A stretch of DNA of 64,000 nucleotides, from NCBI RefSeq assembly GCF_000815105.2, contig NZ_CP010310.2, forward strand, positions 4,588,001 through 4,652,000. The letters run 5' to 3'. The notes under the pieces are model-generated. The model saw only the letters and a list, made by a program, of their open reading frames with translations. It was not told where the DNA came from and ran no database searches. A program made the translations under genes and the position numbers. Origin of the DNA: Pandoraea pulmonicola (GTDB taxonomy: Bacteria > Pseudomonadota > Gammaproteobacteria > Burkholderiales > Burkholderiaceae). Shown piece after piece: positions 38,325-48,922 of this stretch. The number at the start of each line of letters is the position of its first letter. The stretch's first letter is position 1.

Positions 38325-38767
38325 GCCGCACCTCCGAAGCCGACGACGTGACGCACGACGAACACGGTCAGGAAGCCCGTGACCATGAAGCACAACGTGG
38401 CGATCAGCGAGCGCCACGACAGCCGCGACAAGCCGCATACGCCGTGGCCGCTGGTGCATCCGGCGCCAAGTCTTGTGCCGAAACCCACGATGAGACCGGC
38501 CGCGGCCAGCATGGCGGTCCCCGCCTCGATCTGCGCTTCCGGCACCAGCGCCACGGCGCGATAGATCCACGGCGCCACCATTAATCCGATGACGAACGCG
38601 ACGCGCCAGCCGACGTCCCCCGAGCGCGGCCGAAGCAGACCGCCGACAATGCCGGAGATCCCGGCGATACGCCCAGTCGCGAGCATCAGCCAGACAGCGG
38701 CCGCACCGATCAACACGCCGCCCGCGAGCGAGGTCCAGGGAGTGAAATGGAAAGTGTCGAGTGTCAT
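38321..38767 (-). CDS. pmpA: PmpA-like YeeE/YedE sulfur-transport half protein
   Basis: A 148-residue membrane protein, the first YeeE/YedE half, with membrane segments from [17 protein letters not shown] on. The conserved sulfur-handling motif [15 protein letters not shown] is present with two cysteines. The start at 38767 (MTLDTFHF) was taken because the open frame further up to 38860 is Arg-rich and unlike the family. It lies 93 bases after the ArsR-type regulator gene on the same strand and is coupled to PmpB, so the three probably form one operon that is released when persulfide is sensed. Confidence 0.9.
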   Translation of the reverse strand: MTLDTFHFTPWTSLAGGVLIGAAAVWLMLATGRIAGISGIVGGLLRPRSGDVGWRVAFVIGLMVAPWIYRAVALVPEAQIEAGTAMLAAAGLIVGFGTRLGAGCTSGHGVCGLSRLSWRSLIATLCFMVTGFLTVFVVRHVVGFGGAA

Positions 38768-38860
38768 GATGGATTCGCGATAGCTGGGCGGTGACGTAGC
38801 GACGACGCGAGCAAACGGTTCGCGCCCACGCAAAGCGCTGAACCGCGCTGGACGGCGCAC

Positions 38861-39283
38861 TCAGGGTTTCGGACAGAACTGCTCGTATAGACAGGCCAGA
38901 ACGCCGAGCACGGCGCCGTCGGCAACCGAGTAGAAGATGCGCTTGCCGTCGCGCCGCGTGGTCACGAGCGCCTCCGCGCGCAGCACGGCAAGCTGCTGCG
39001 AGAGCGTGGGCTGGCGGATGTCGAGCTGCGCCTCGAGCTCGCCCACGGACAGTTCGCCCTGGGTCAGCTGGCACAGAATCAATAGCCGGTCCTCGTTGGC
39101 GAGCGCCCGCAGCAGCGTGGTGGCCTCCCGCGCGGCCGAACGCAGCCGAGCGATGTCCAGCGGTACGCCCGCCGCGTCATTGGCGGCGGCGCCAGCAGCG
39201 TCGGCGGCCGCTGTCACAGAAGCGGCGACAGCGGCCGTCGGGGCCGTCCGGTCGTCCGGGGATGGCGCAGCGCCTCGTGGCAT
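38861..39283 (-). CDS. bigR: BigR/SqrR-like ArsR-family persulfide sensor
   Basis: A 140-residue ArsR-type repressor. After an unusual Ala-rich N-terminus of about 40 residues, the winged helix runs from about 45 to 130 (LRALANEDRLLILCQL, SVGELEAQLDIRQPTLSQQL, VTTRRDGKRIFYSV). Two cysteines, C71 in LILCQL and C137 in the C-terminal FCPKP, are 66 residues apart, the same spacing as the redox pair of BigR as I recall it, which forms a disulfide or polysulfide bridge on oxidation and leaves DNA. A third Cys is at 131. It heads the PmpA-PmpB operon and is divergent from the dioxygenase gene. The true start may be downstream of the Ala-rich part; the ribosome binding site at 39283 is weak. Confidence 0.88.
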   Translation of the reverse strand: MPRGAAPSPDDRTAPTAAVAASVTAAADAAGAAANDAAGVPLDIARLRSAAREATTLLRALANEDRLLILCQLTQGELSVGELEAQLDIRQPTLSQQLAVLRAEALVTTRRDGKRIFYSVADGAVLGVLACLYEQFCPKP

Positions 39284-39372
39284 GGCAGGATCTAAGCCCG
39301 TTCAGGAAAGTGGGGAAGTGGCGGCGCGGCGAGATGCCGCGCAGTGTCACGCTCAACGCGTACACTTTACTG

Positions 39373-39397
39373 ATTTATAATATATGAATCGATAAAT
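39373..39397. promoter_or_regulatory. Promoter and candidate BigR operator
   Basis: Between the two divergent genes lies an A+T-rich island with inverted arms ATTTAT (39373-39378) and ATAAAT (39392-39397). A -10-like TATAAT at 39376-39381 lies within it, ahead of the Blh-type gene. A repressor bound here would cover the promoter. BigR-type regulators are known to use A+T-rich imperfect palindromes; assignment here is by position and sequence type. Confidence 0.6.
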
Positions 39398-39414
39398 TTT
39401 TGCAGGAGCCGGAC

Positions 39415-40284
39415 ATGTCAGCCACGCCAGCCCACATCGAGGGATTTTTCGACACCGCCACCGCCACGGTGACGTATGTCGTGTTCGATGCGCCTGGCGG
39501 TCACGCGGCGATCATCGATCCGGTGCTCGACTACGACCCCAAGGCCGGGCGCACGCACACGGGCTCGGCCGAGCGCGTGCTCGACTTCCTGGCCGCGCAA
39601 AAGCTCACGGTCGAGTGGATCCTGGAGACGCATGCCCACGCGGATCACCTGTCGTCGGCACGGTGGCTCAAGGAACGCGTGGGCGGCCGCATCGCCATCG
39701 GTGCGCACATCCGCGACGTGCAGCACGTGTTCAAGAAGCTGTTCCATCTGGGCGCCGACGTGCCGCCCGACGGCTCGCAGTTCGATCATCTGTTCGAAGA
39801 CGAAGAAACGTTCGCGATCGGCGCGCTGCAGGCGCAAGCGCTTTTCGTGCCGGGACACACGCCGGCGGACATGGCGTATCGCGTGGGCGATGCCGTCTTC
39901 GTCGGCGATACGCTCTTCATGCCCGACGTCGGCACCGCGCGCTGCGACTTCCCCGGCGGCGACGCCCACACGCTGTTCCGCTCGATTCGCCGACTGCTGG
40001 CCATGCCGGCCTCGACGCGTCTGTTCATGTGTCACGATTACCCGCCGGCCGGGCGCGCGCCGAAGTGGGAAACGACGGTGGGCGAGCAGCGTCGCGACAA
40101 CGTTCACGTGCACGACGGCATCGATGAAAACGCGTTCGTCGCCATGCGCGAAGCGCGCGACCGCACGCTCGACATGCCGACGCTGATTCTGCCTGCCGTG
40201 CAGGTCAACATCCGGGCGGGCGACATGCCCGCGCCGGAAGCGAACGGCACGCGCTACCTCAAGATCCCGCTCAACGCGCTGTAA
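39415..40284 (+). CDS. blh: Blh-type persulfide dioxygenase (metallo-beta-lactamase fold)
   Basis: A 289-residue metallo-hydrolase-fold protein. The metal motif THAHADH gives H73, H75, D77 and H78; further ligands are expected in PGHTPADM and MCHDYPP. PDVGTARCDFPGGDA is a stretch shared with bacterial persulfide dioxygenases of the Blh/ETHE1 group, which oxidise glutathione persulfide to sulfite with one iron. The ATG at 39415 has CAGGAG seven bases upstream, better than a TTG at 39400. It is divergent from the BigR-like gene and should be induced by sulfide stress. Its last 14 bases overlap the 3' end of the LysR gene. Confidence 0.93.
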   Translation: MSATPAHIEGFFDTATATVTYVVFDAPGGHAAIIDPVLDYDPKAGRTHTGSAERVLDFLAAQKLTVEWILETHAHADHLSSARWLKERVGGRIAIGAHIRDVQHVFKKLFHLGADVPPDGSQFDHLFEDEETFAIGALQAQALFVPGHTPADMAYRVGDAVFVGDTLFMPDVGTARCDFPGGDAHTLFRSIRRLLAMPASTRLFMCHDYPPAGRAPKWETTVGEQRRDNVHVHDGIDENAFVAMREARDRTLDMPTLILPAVQVNIRAGDMPAPEANGTRYLKIPLNAL

Positions 40285-41158
40285 GCTGCGCGGCCAGCGC
40301 ATCGCGCGCCTGTGTGACCCATTCGGGCTCGCCGCGGCGCGCGGGCAGCAGGTGGAATTCGGCCTCCGGCAGCGCGGGCAGGCGCCGCCCCGGCACGAGC
40401 GTCTCGATACGCGCGAGCGAAGGCCCCGCGGCCGACGCATTGAGGCACGCGACGCCGAGTCCGGCGTTCAACGCCAGTTGCAATCCCGCCACGCCGGACG
40501 CCACATGCGCAATCGTGTACGGCACGCGATGCGCGTCTAGCCACTGCGTTGTGAAACGATGCAGTGCGCAGGTATCCGGTAGCACGAGCAGCGGCAACGG
40601 TGCGCCTTCTTCCCGTACGAAATCCGTCGACGCCACCCAATCGAGCGGTTCACGCCCGAGGGTTCGCGTACCTGCAACGGTGTCGCGCCCGAGTCCCTTG
40701 CCGAGTACGCGCATCGACACGCCGATGTCGAACTCGCCGCCGTCGTAGCCCGACTCGATGACACCGCTCTTGAGAATCGTCACGTGGATACGCAGTGACG
40801 GGTACGCCACGCCCAGGTGTCGCAGCATGCGCGCGACTTCACCCGGACGGAAGTAATCGGTGATCGCCAGCCGCAGTTCGCCCGCGAGCGAGTAGCCACG
40901 CACGTCGTGCCATGCCTGCTCGGACTGCGCAAGCAACTGCCGCGCATGTCCGAGCAGGCGCTCGCCGGCCGGCGTCGTCGCCACGCCCTGCTTGCCGCGC
41001 GTGAACAGCGTGACGCCGATGCGCTCCTCGAGCTTGCGCATCTGCTCGCTGACGGAGGACTGCGACAGGAACACGCGAGGCGCCGCCGCGGACAGGCTGC
41101 CCGCCTCGGCCACCGCCACGAAGGTCCGCAACTGATCGAAGTCGAATCCGGGTGCCAT
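40271..41158 (-). CDS. LysR-type regulator of the divergent tautomerase gene
   Basis: A LysR regulator of 295 residues (299 if started at 41170). The helix-turn-helix lies at about 5-65 (FDQLRTFVAVAEAGSLSAAA, SQSSVSEQMRKLEERIGVTLF), followed by a type-2 periplasmic-binding-like effector domain. The ATG at 41158 is preferred because GGATGGA lies just upstream and because a 12+12-bp inverted repeat occupies 41159-41193, over the alternative start. The divergent gene 130 bases away codes for a tautomerase-family protein, the likely target. The 3' end overlaps the dioxygenase gene by 14 bases. Confidence 0.92.
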   Translation of the reverse strand: MAPGFDFDQLRTFVAVAEAGSLSAAAPRVFLSQSSVSEQMRKLEERIGVTLFTRGKQGVATTPAGERLLGHARQLLAQSEQAWHDVRGYSLAGELRLAITDYFRPGEVARMLRHLGVAYPSLRIHVTILKSGVIESGYDGGEFDIGVSMRVLGKGLGRDTVAGTRTLGREPLDWVASTDFVREEGAPLPLLVLPDTCALHRFTTQWLDAHRVPYTIAHVASGVAGLQLALNAGLGVACLNASAAGPSLARIETLVPGRRLPALPEAEFHLLPARRGEPEWVTQARDALAAQLTAR

Positions 41159-41193
41159 GATTCCATCCATTGAAGAAATCGATGGATGGAATC
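41159..41193. promoter_or_regulatory. 12-bp inverted repeat, candidate LysR operator
   Basis: GATTCCATCCAT (41159-41170) and ATGGATGGAATC (41182-41193) are perfect inverted copies separated by 11 bases. The 11-base spacer and inner T...A ends fit the LysR recognition pattern. The site abuts or overlaps the LysR start codon and faces the tautomerase gene, so it could serve both autorepression and activation. Confidence 0.65.
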
Positions 41194-41288
41194 GTAAATT
41201 CCCGCTTTTCCGATGTCAATCGACTCCCTAGACTGAAGCCGTCGTCTTCAACAACACCCCATGCCTCTTAACGTTCAGGAGTCGCACC

Positions 41289-41693
41289 ATGCCGCACATC
41301 GTTCTCCAACTCTCGGGCACGCCCAACGACACCCTCACCCGCAACGCCGTACGCGCCGTGTCGCAACTCACCGTCGACACGCTGCACAAGGCCCCGGAAG
41401 TCATCGCCGTGACGGTCGACTACATCCCGCTCGATCGCTGGTTCATCGGCGGCTCGCCACTGTCGGAACAAGGCAAAAATGCCTTCCACCTCGATATCAG
41501 CGTGACTGACGAGACCAACACGAAAGGCGAGAAAGCCCAGTTCATCGCACAAGTCTTCGAAACGCTCTCGGAACTCCTCGGCAATGTCCACGAGTGCTCC
41601 TACATCCACGTGATCGATGCGCGCGGCGCCGCCTACGGCTACGGCGGGCGCACGCAGGAGTATCGGCATCAGCATGCGCATACGCCCAAGTGA
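41289..41693 (+). CDS. 4-oxalocrotonate tautomerase-family protein
   Basis: A 134-residue protein starting MPHIVLQLSG, with Pro2 as the expected catalytic base after removal of Met, as in the tautomerase superfamily. At 134 residues it is about twice the length of a minimal 4-oxalocrotonate tautomerase, so it may be of the fused or trimeric type (MSAD/CHMI-like). Other polar residues that could act are in DRWFIGG and HVIDARGAAYGYGG. The last residues are His-rich. It is divergent from a LysR gene and is probably controlled by it. A possible role is in the breakdown of an aromatic or unsaturated acid, but no pathway gene is next to it. Confidence 0.8.
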   Translation: MPHIVLQLSGTPNDTLTRNAVRAVSQLTVDTLHKAPEVIAVTVDYIPLDRWFIGGSPLSEQGKNAFHLDISVTDETNTKGEKAQFIAQVFETLSELLGNVHECSYIHVIDARGAAYGYGGRTQEYRHQHAHTPK

Positions 41694-41782
41694 GGGAGCG
41701 CTTCGCGTCCGGGCTCGTTTCTGGGCTCCGCGGCACACCACATCCCACTTCACCCTCCCTCGCCCTCCCCCACCTCCGGGCC

Positions 41783-41852
41783 GTGGAGATCGGGAGTACC
41801 CTGACTGCGCTCCACCTCAAAGTCGCTCCGTCAGGGCACCCCCGATCTCCAC
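41783..41852. repeat. 23-bp inverted repeat with 24-base loop
   Basis: The arms at 41783-41805 and 41830-41852 match at 21 of 23 positions when one is reversed and complemented. The outer 12 bases (GTGGAGATCGGG and CCCGATCTCCAC) and the inner CCTGAC/GTCAGG are perfect. It lies about 90 bases after the tautomerase stop in a C-rich stretch, with no T-run right after the stem. It could be a terminator, an mRNA-stabilising hairpin or a dispersed REP-like element. The rest of 41694-42085 is pyrimidine-rich and holds nothing else I can name except the promoter of the next gene. Confidence 0.8.
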
Positions 41853-42085
41853 CCATTTATTGCCCCTATCCCCCTTCCCCCTTCCTGCTTCTCTCGTTTA
41901 CGCAATCCCCTCGTTCCCTTCAATTCCGACCGGGTGACGGGTTCTCGGAATTGCCTGTTCATGCAAGTTTCCATGGAATGGAACGAAACACTTCCAACAC
42001 TTTTTTACGACTATTCGTTTCACTATCCAGGCATTCACCTCATACGATGAAGATGTACCAGGACATCGCTTTCAAAGAGGTGAAT

Positions 42086-42484
42086 ATGAAAAAACCAACT
42101 CTGGCCATCGCGCTTCTCGCCGCCACACTCGGCGGCATTGCCACCGCACCAGCCCACGCTCAGGTCGACGTCTCGATCAGCATCGATGCACCACCCGCGC
42201 CGCGCTATGAACCCGTGCCACCGCCACGCGCCGGCTACCTCTGGGCGCCCGGCTTCTGGGACTGGGACGGTCATCGCCACGTATGGCGCAACGGTCACTG
42301 GGAACGCTCGCGCCCCGGCTACGCCTATCGCGCACCGGCCTGGCATCAGGGCCCGCACGGCTGGGAACTCAACCGCGGAGGCTGGGACCACGACGGCCCA
42401 CGACCCGGTCGCCCCGACGACGATCGTGATCGCGATCACGGCCGCGGTCGCGGCCACGGCCACGGCTACGGTCATCGCGACTGA
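42086..42484 (+). CDS. Secreted WXXGXW-repeat protein
   Basis: A 132-residue exported protein. The signal peptide MKKPTLAIALLAATLGGIA ends at AHA-Q near residue 26. The mature part is rich in Trp, Pro, Gly, His and Arg, with WAPGFWDWDG, WRNGHWERSRPGY and WHQGPHGWELNRGGW, the WXXGXW repeat pattern of small envelope proteins. The tail is a charged His/Arg/Asp/Gly run (DRDHGRGRGHGHGYGHRD) that could bind metal. AGAGG lies 5 bases before the start; an in-frame ATG at 42047 is less likely. Function of the family is not known; a role in envelope stress or metal binding is a guess. Confidence 0.82.
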   Translation: MKKPTLAIALLAATLGGIATAPAHAQVDVSISIDAPPAPRYEPVPPPRAGYLWAPGFWDWDGHRHVWRNGHWERSRPGYAYRAPAWHQGPHGWELNRGGWDHDGPRPGRPDDDRDRDHGRGRGHGHGYGHRD

Positions 42485-42723
42485 CCGATGGGTCGTCACG
42501 CATGACCGTCTGACCGGCACAGGCGCCGGCGCTTATCAGCGCCGGCGTTTTGCTAAGGAAAATCGATTGGTTGGGCACGCCGCCCCGCGCCGTTATCGTA
42601 GAGACCCACTCGCTGCCACCCGCAGCCATGTCCCCCGCCGGCATCTGTCCAGGCTGTCCGCCGGCGCAATCGACCGATTGCGGGACGAGTGACGAATCTA
42701 CGCAAAACGGAGCCCAACAGGCC

Positions 42724-43569
42724 ATGCAAAAACACATTCGCACACCACGCGCCAGTCTCGCTGTTTCCGCCCTCGCGGCATCGCTCTTCTCTATCGCGGC
42801 ACTCGTACCGCTCGCGGCCCACGCCGACAAGCTCGACGACATCAAGAAAGCCGGCGTGCTGCGCGTCGCCACGTTCGACAGCAACCCACCGTTCGGCTAT
42901 GTCGACGCCAAGTCGCACAAGATCGTCGGGCTCGACGTCGACTACGCCAAGGCGCTCGCCGACAAGCTCGGCGTGAAGCTCGAACTCCAGCCGACCAACC
43001 CGGCCAACCGCATTCCGTTCCTCACCTCGAAGAAGGTCGACCTGGTGCTGGCGAACTTCACGATCACGGACGAGCGCGCCAAGCAGATCGATTTCAGCAT
43101 TCCGTATTTCTCGTCGGGCCAGCAGTTCCTCGCGAAGAAGGGCACGCTGTCTTCGCCGGATCAACTGAACGCCCTGCGCATCGGCGCCGACAAGGGGACG
43201 ACCAACGAAATCACGCTGCGCGAGAAATTCCCGAAGGCGACGATCGTGGCGTTCGACGACACACCGTTCGCCTTCGCAGCGCTGCGCACGGGCACGGTCC
43301 AGGCGATCACGCAAGACGGCCCGAAACTGGTCGGCCTGCTCGCCAACGTGCCCGACAAGCAGAACTACGAAATCCCCGCCTTCACGATTTCGAACGACTA
43401 CATGGGCGTGGGCGTGCCGAAGGGCGAGGCGCGTCTGACGGCCTTCGTGAACGATACGCTGCGCGGGCTCGAGAAGGATGGCACCGCCGCGAACATCTAC
43501 GACCGCTGGTTCGGCCCGAATACGGCCCAGCCGCTACCGCGCCTGTTCAAGATCGGCGACAAGGTCTGA
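42724..43569 (+). CDS. ABC transporter substrate-binding protein, polar amino acid type
   Basis: A 281-residue periplasmic binding protein of the family 3 (PAAT) type. The signal peptide covers residues 1-34 and ends AHA|DK. Typical stretches are VLRVATFDSNPPFGYVD, VGLDVDYAKALADKLGVKLE and DLVLANFTITDERAKQIDFS, which line the ligand pocket; the Asp/Arg residues that hold an amino-acid alpha-carboxylate and amine are expected there. It is followed by two permease genes in the same direction, so the three form an uptake unit. Ligand probably a polar amino acid; which one cannot be told. Confidence 0.92.
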   Translation: MQKHIRTPRASLAVSALAASLFSIAALVPLAAHADKLDDIKKAGVLRVATFDSNPPFGYVDAKSHKIVGLDVDYAKALADKLGVKLELQPTNPANRIPFLTSKKVDLVLANFTITDERAKQIDFSIPYFSSGQQFLAKKGTLSSPDQLNALRIGADKGTTNEITLREKFPKATIVAFDDTPFAFAALRTGTVQAITQDGPKLVGLLANVPDKQNYEIPAFTISNDYMGVGVPKGEARLTAFVNDTLRGLEKDGTAANIYDRWFGPNTAQPLPRLFKIGDKV

Positions 43570-43647
43570 CGCCTGTCCGTCGGCCTGCCGGGACGCCTGG
43601 GGCACAAGCCTCATGCGCCCCGGCGTTTTGCATTGGAACCCCGGATC

Positions 43648-44370
43648 ATGATGGACTGGCTCGCCCCGAAATACCTCGCGTGGCTGCTGCAGGGCTTCGG
43701 CGTCACGCTGGCGCTCGCCATGGCCGCGAGCGCCGCCGCCACGTGGCTCGGCTTCGGACTCGCCCTCGCACGCGACTCGCGCAGCGCCCCCTTTGCCCGG
43801 CCCGCCGCCGCGTTTGTCGCCGTCATGCGCAATACGCCACTGCTCGTGCAGTTGTTCTTCTGGTACTTCGGCGTGGCCGCGCTATTGCCGCCGGGCGTGG
43901 TGCAGTGGCTCTCGCAACCGCATGCGTGGCACCTGGTGCTGTTCGATATCCGTTGGCCGACGCTGGAGACGCTCGCGGGCTTCCTCGGTCTCACGCTCTA
44001 CACCACGGCCTTCATCGGTGAAGAGATCCGCGCCGGTCTGCGCGGTGTGCCCCCCGGGCAGACGCACGCGGCCGCCGCGCTGGGCCTGGGCCGCTTCGCC
44101 GTCTTTCGTCACGTGGTGCTGCCGCAGGCCGTGCGCATTGCAATGCCGCCGCTGTTCGGTCAGTACATGAACGTGGTGAAGAACTCGTCGCTCACGATGG
44201 CGATCGGCCTCGCGGATCTCTCGTACGCGTCGCGCCAGGTCGAGACCGAAACGTTCAAGACGTTCCAGGCCTTCGGCATCGCCACGTTGCTCTACATCGG
44301 CGCGATCGCCGTGATCGAGGCCGTCAGCATGGCTACCACGCATCGGCACGCCGCCGCCCCATCTCGCTGA
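43648..44370 (+). CDS. Amino-acid ABC transporter permease (HisM/GltJ type)
   Basis: A 240-residue inner-membrane permease. The membrane domain includes TPLLVQLFFWYFGV and LYTTAFIGEEIRAGLRGVPPG, then the EAA-type loop AAAALGLGRFAVFRHVVLPQA that docks the ATPase. Five or six membrane segments are likely. Start: ATG 43648 (or 43651); no strong ribosome binding site. It follows the binding protein gene by 78 bases and precedes the second permease by the same spacing, fitting one operon. The ATPase gene is not in this cluster. Confidence 0.92.
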   Translation: MMDWLAPKYLAWLLQGFGVTLALAMAASAAATWLGFGLALARDSRSAPFARPAAAFVAVMRNTPLLVQLFFWYFGVAALLPPGVVQWLSQPHAWHLVLFDIRWPTLETLAGFLGLTLYTTAFIGEEIRAGLRGVPPGQTHAAAALGLGRFAVFRHVVLPQAVRIAMPPLFGQYMNVVKNSSLTMAIGLADLSYASRQVETETFKTFQAFGIATLLYIGAIAVIEAVSMATTHRHAAAPSR

Positions 44371-44448
44371 ATTTCACGACCTCACCGACTTCACCGATCG
44401 CCGCTGCGTTGACCGTGGCCGTCGGCGAGCGAACTCCCGGACGCCCCC

Positions 44449-45289
44449 ATGAACGCCTCCGCCGTACTCGACAACCTGCCCTATCTCCTGTGGGGGGACT
44501 TTCCCGACGGTCCGCTCGCCGGTGCCGCGCTCACACTCGTGCTCGCAAGCGTGAGCGCCGCGGCCTCCGGCGTGCTGGGTCTTGCCGGCGGCATCGCACT
44601 CGCCATGCTGGATGGCCCCGGGCGCTGGGTGCTGACGCTCGTCATCGGCTTCTTTCGCGCCATCCCCGTCCTGATGCTGATCTTCTGGACGTACTTCCTG
44701 CTGCCGATCCTCTTCGGCGTGAACGTGCCCGGTCTTGCCACCGTCGCCTGCGCTCTGGCGCTGATCGGCGGCGCATACCTTTCGCACACGGTCCATGCCG
44801 GCATTCGCGGCGTGGGCGTCGCGCAGTGGCAGGCCGGCATGTCGCTCGGTCTCACGCGAGCGCAAACGCTGCGCCACATCGTGCTGCCGCAGGCGCTGCG
44901 CATCATGACGCCATCCTTCATCAACCAGTGGGTGTCGCTGGTCAAGGACACGTCGCTTGCCTATATCGTCGGGGTGGCGGAGCTCTCCTTCGTCGCCACG
45001 CAAGTCAACAGCCGCCTGATGGTCTACCCGGCGGAAGTGTTCGCGTTCGTCGCGCTGATCTATTTCGTGATGTGCAGCGTGCTCGAGTGGCTGTGCACGA
45101 GACTGCTGGGCAAGCCGTTAAGGCCGCAGTCGCAGGCCCCGATGGCGCAAAAGACACAGTCCCGGGGAGGCTGGCGGCGCATCGTGGCAATGCGCATGCC
45201 GGGCACAGCGGGGCTGCAGAGGATCGCGGAACGTCATCAGGCGCGTCGCGCCGCGGGCGAACTCGCCGAGCGCGAACGGCGCTCGGACT

Positions 45290-45312
<23 letters not shown>
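44449..45312 (+). CDS. Amino-acid ABC transporter permease with long C-terminal tail
   Basis: A 287-residue permease, partner of the one upstream. Membrane segments begin at about residue 20, with AIPVLMLIFWTYFLLPIL and SLGLTRAQTLRHIVLPQALR (the ATPase-docking EAA loop). The permease fold ends near residue 222 (LEWLCTRLLGKPL). The remaining 65 residues are Arg/Ala/Gln-rich and unlike the family, and the frame runs 23 bases into the 3' end of maeB. This tail may come from loss of an earlier stop. No ATPase gene follows; the next gene is maeB on the other strand. Confidence 0.88.
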
Positions 45313-47578
<2,266 letters not shown>

Positions 47579-47773
47579 GGCGTGTCGTCCTCGTTGAATG
47601 TCTCGGCTCCGGCATGCGCCGCGAGCCGTTCTCACGACGGTTCCCGCCCTGGCGCATCAGAGGTGAAGCCATTCTAGGCAGCCGCCAGCGGGGGGCGATT
47701 CTGAATTACTATGGGGGCATCATGTTTTTGTTATAAGCCCCGTGCACCGGGGGTTTCAGAGGATTGGGGACAG

Positions 47774-48751
47774 ATGGGCGCGATGCCTTTCGATACGGGA
47801 GAAGTGGTCCGGCGGCTGACGTCCCGGCTCAAGATGCGTCATCTCGTGCTGTTGCTGCAGATCCAGCAGCACGGCTCGCTCACGCGGGTGGCCGAGCATA
47901 TGGCAACGAGCCAGCCCGCCGTCACGAGCGCCCTGGCCGAGCTCGAGAGCATGCTCGGCGGCCCACTCTTCGACCGCACCCCGCGCGGCATGACGCCAAC
48001 GCCGCTGGGCGAAGTCGTTCTCGCCCGCGCCCAGGCAATGGTGCACGACCTGGACCACCTCACGCGCGACATCGAGGCCGTGATGGCGGGGCACGCGGCG
48101 CGGCTGCACGTCGGCGTGATCCCCTACATCTCGGGCAAGATGCTCGCCGCCGCCATCCAGCAAACGCTCGCCCAGATCCCGCAGCGCCTGACCGTCACCC
48201 TGCACGAAGGGACCAGCGAGGCGCTCATGGCGCAGTTGCGCGATCACACGCTCGACGTCGTGATCGGACGCGCGGCCGCCAGCGTCGATCTCGCGCAGGT
48301 GCAGTTCGAAGTGCTTCATCACCAGATGCCGCGCGTGGTCGCCAGCCGGCGTCTGGCGGCGCGGCTCGGGCGCAGCGCCCCCGTGTGGTCGCAACTGGCC
48401 GAGCTCGACTGGGTGATGGGAGCGCCCCACACGCCGATGCGCGACCAGTTGTCCGATCTGTTCCTGCACGCGGGCGTGGTGCCGCCCGTGCCCATCGTGG
48501 AGAGCTTTTCGTCGCGGTTGACCGGCGAGCTGCTGGCCAGCAGCGAGCGGGCCGTGTCGTTGCTGCCGGCCGACATCGCCGAAGAACTCGTGCGCATTGC
48601 CGGCGTCGCCATCGTGCCGTGGTCGCTCACGTGGACGCTGCCGCCCGTGGCGATGTTCACGCGCCGAGAGAATCCCCGCGACATCCACCTCCGGTTCACG
48701 CAGGCGCTGCGCGCCCAGTATCAGATGATGACTGCCGGTACCGGCGCCTGA
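47774..48751 (+). CDS. LysR-type regulator divergent from maeB
   Basis: A 325-residue LysR regulator with a helix-turn-helix at about 15-75 (RLKMRHLVLLLQIQQHGSLT, TSQPAVTSALAELESMLGGPLF) and an effector-binding domain with RLHVGVIPYISGKM and the FSSRLTGELLASSERAVSLLP hinge region. The helix RHLVLLLQIQQHGSL is the type found in GbpR/PcaQ-like members. The ATG at 47774 follows GGGGA; an ATG at 47783 is nearly as good. Divergent position, with 195 bases between starts, makes maeB or carbon-flow genes the likely target. Effector unknown. Confidence 0.92.
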   Translation: MGAMPFDTGEVVRRLTSRLKMRHLVLLLQIQQHGSLTRVAEHMATSQPAVTSALAELESMLGGPLFDRTPRGMTPTPLGEVVLARAQAMVHDLDHLTRDIEAVMAGHAARLHVGVIPYISGKMLAAAIQQTLAQIPQRLTVTLHEGTSEALMAQLRDHTLDVVIGRAAASVDLAQVQFEVLHHQMPRVVASRRLAARLGRSAPVWSQLAELDWVMGAPHTPMRDQLSDLFLHAGVVPPVPIVESFSSRLTGELLASSERAVSLLPADIAEELVRIAGVAIVPWSLTWTLPPVAMFTRRENPRDIHLRFTQALRAQYQMMTAGTGA

Positions 48752-48922
48752 ATTCGATTCGCGTCCGCGCGCCTCGGGAAGGTTCGGAAACGCCCTGGGC
48801 CGGCCAGGGAAAGGCGCCGAAAGGTCTTCTGACGTCAACACCGGCCAATTTCGCGAATTGAGCCCTTTTCGGCTCGTTTGCCCGGCGATTGCCGGGGCGC
48901 TTCGAGCGGTAAGGTGTCGTCC

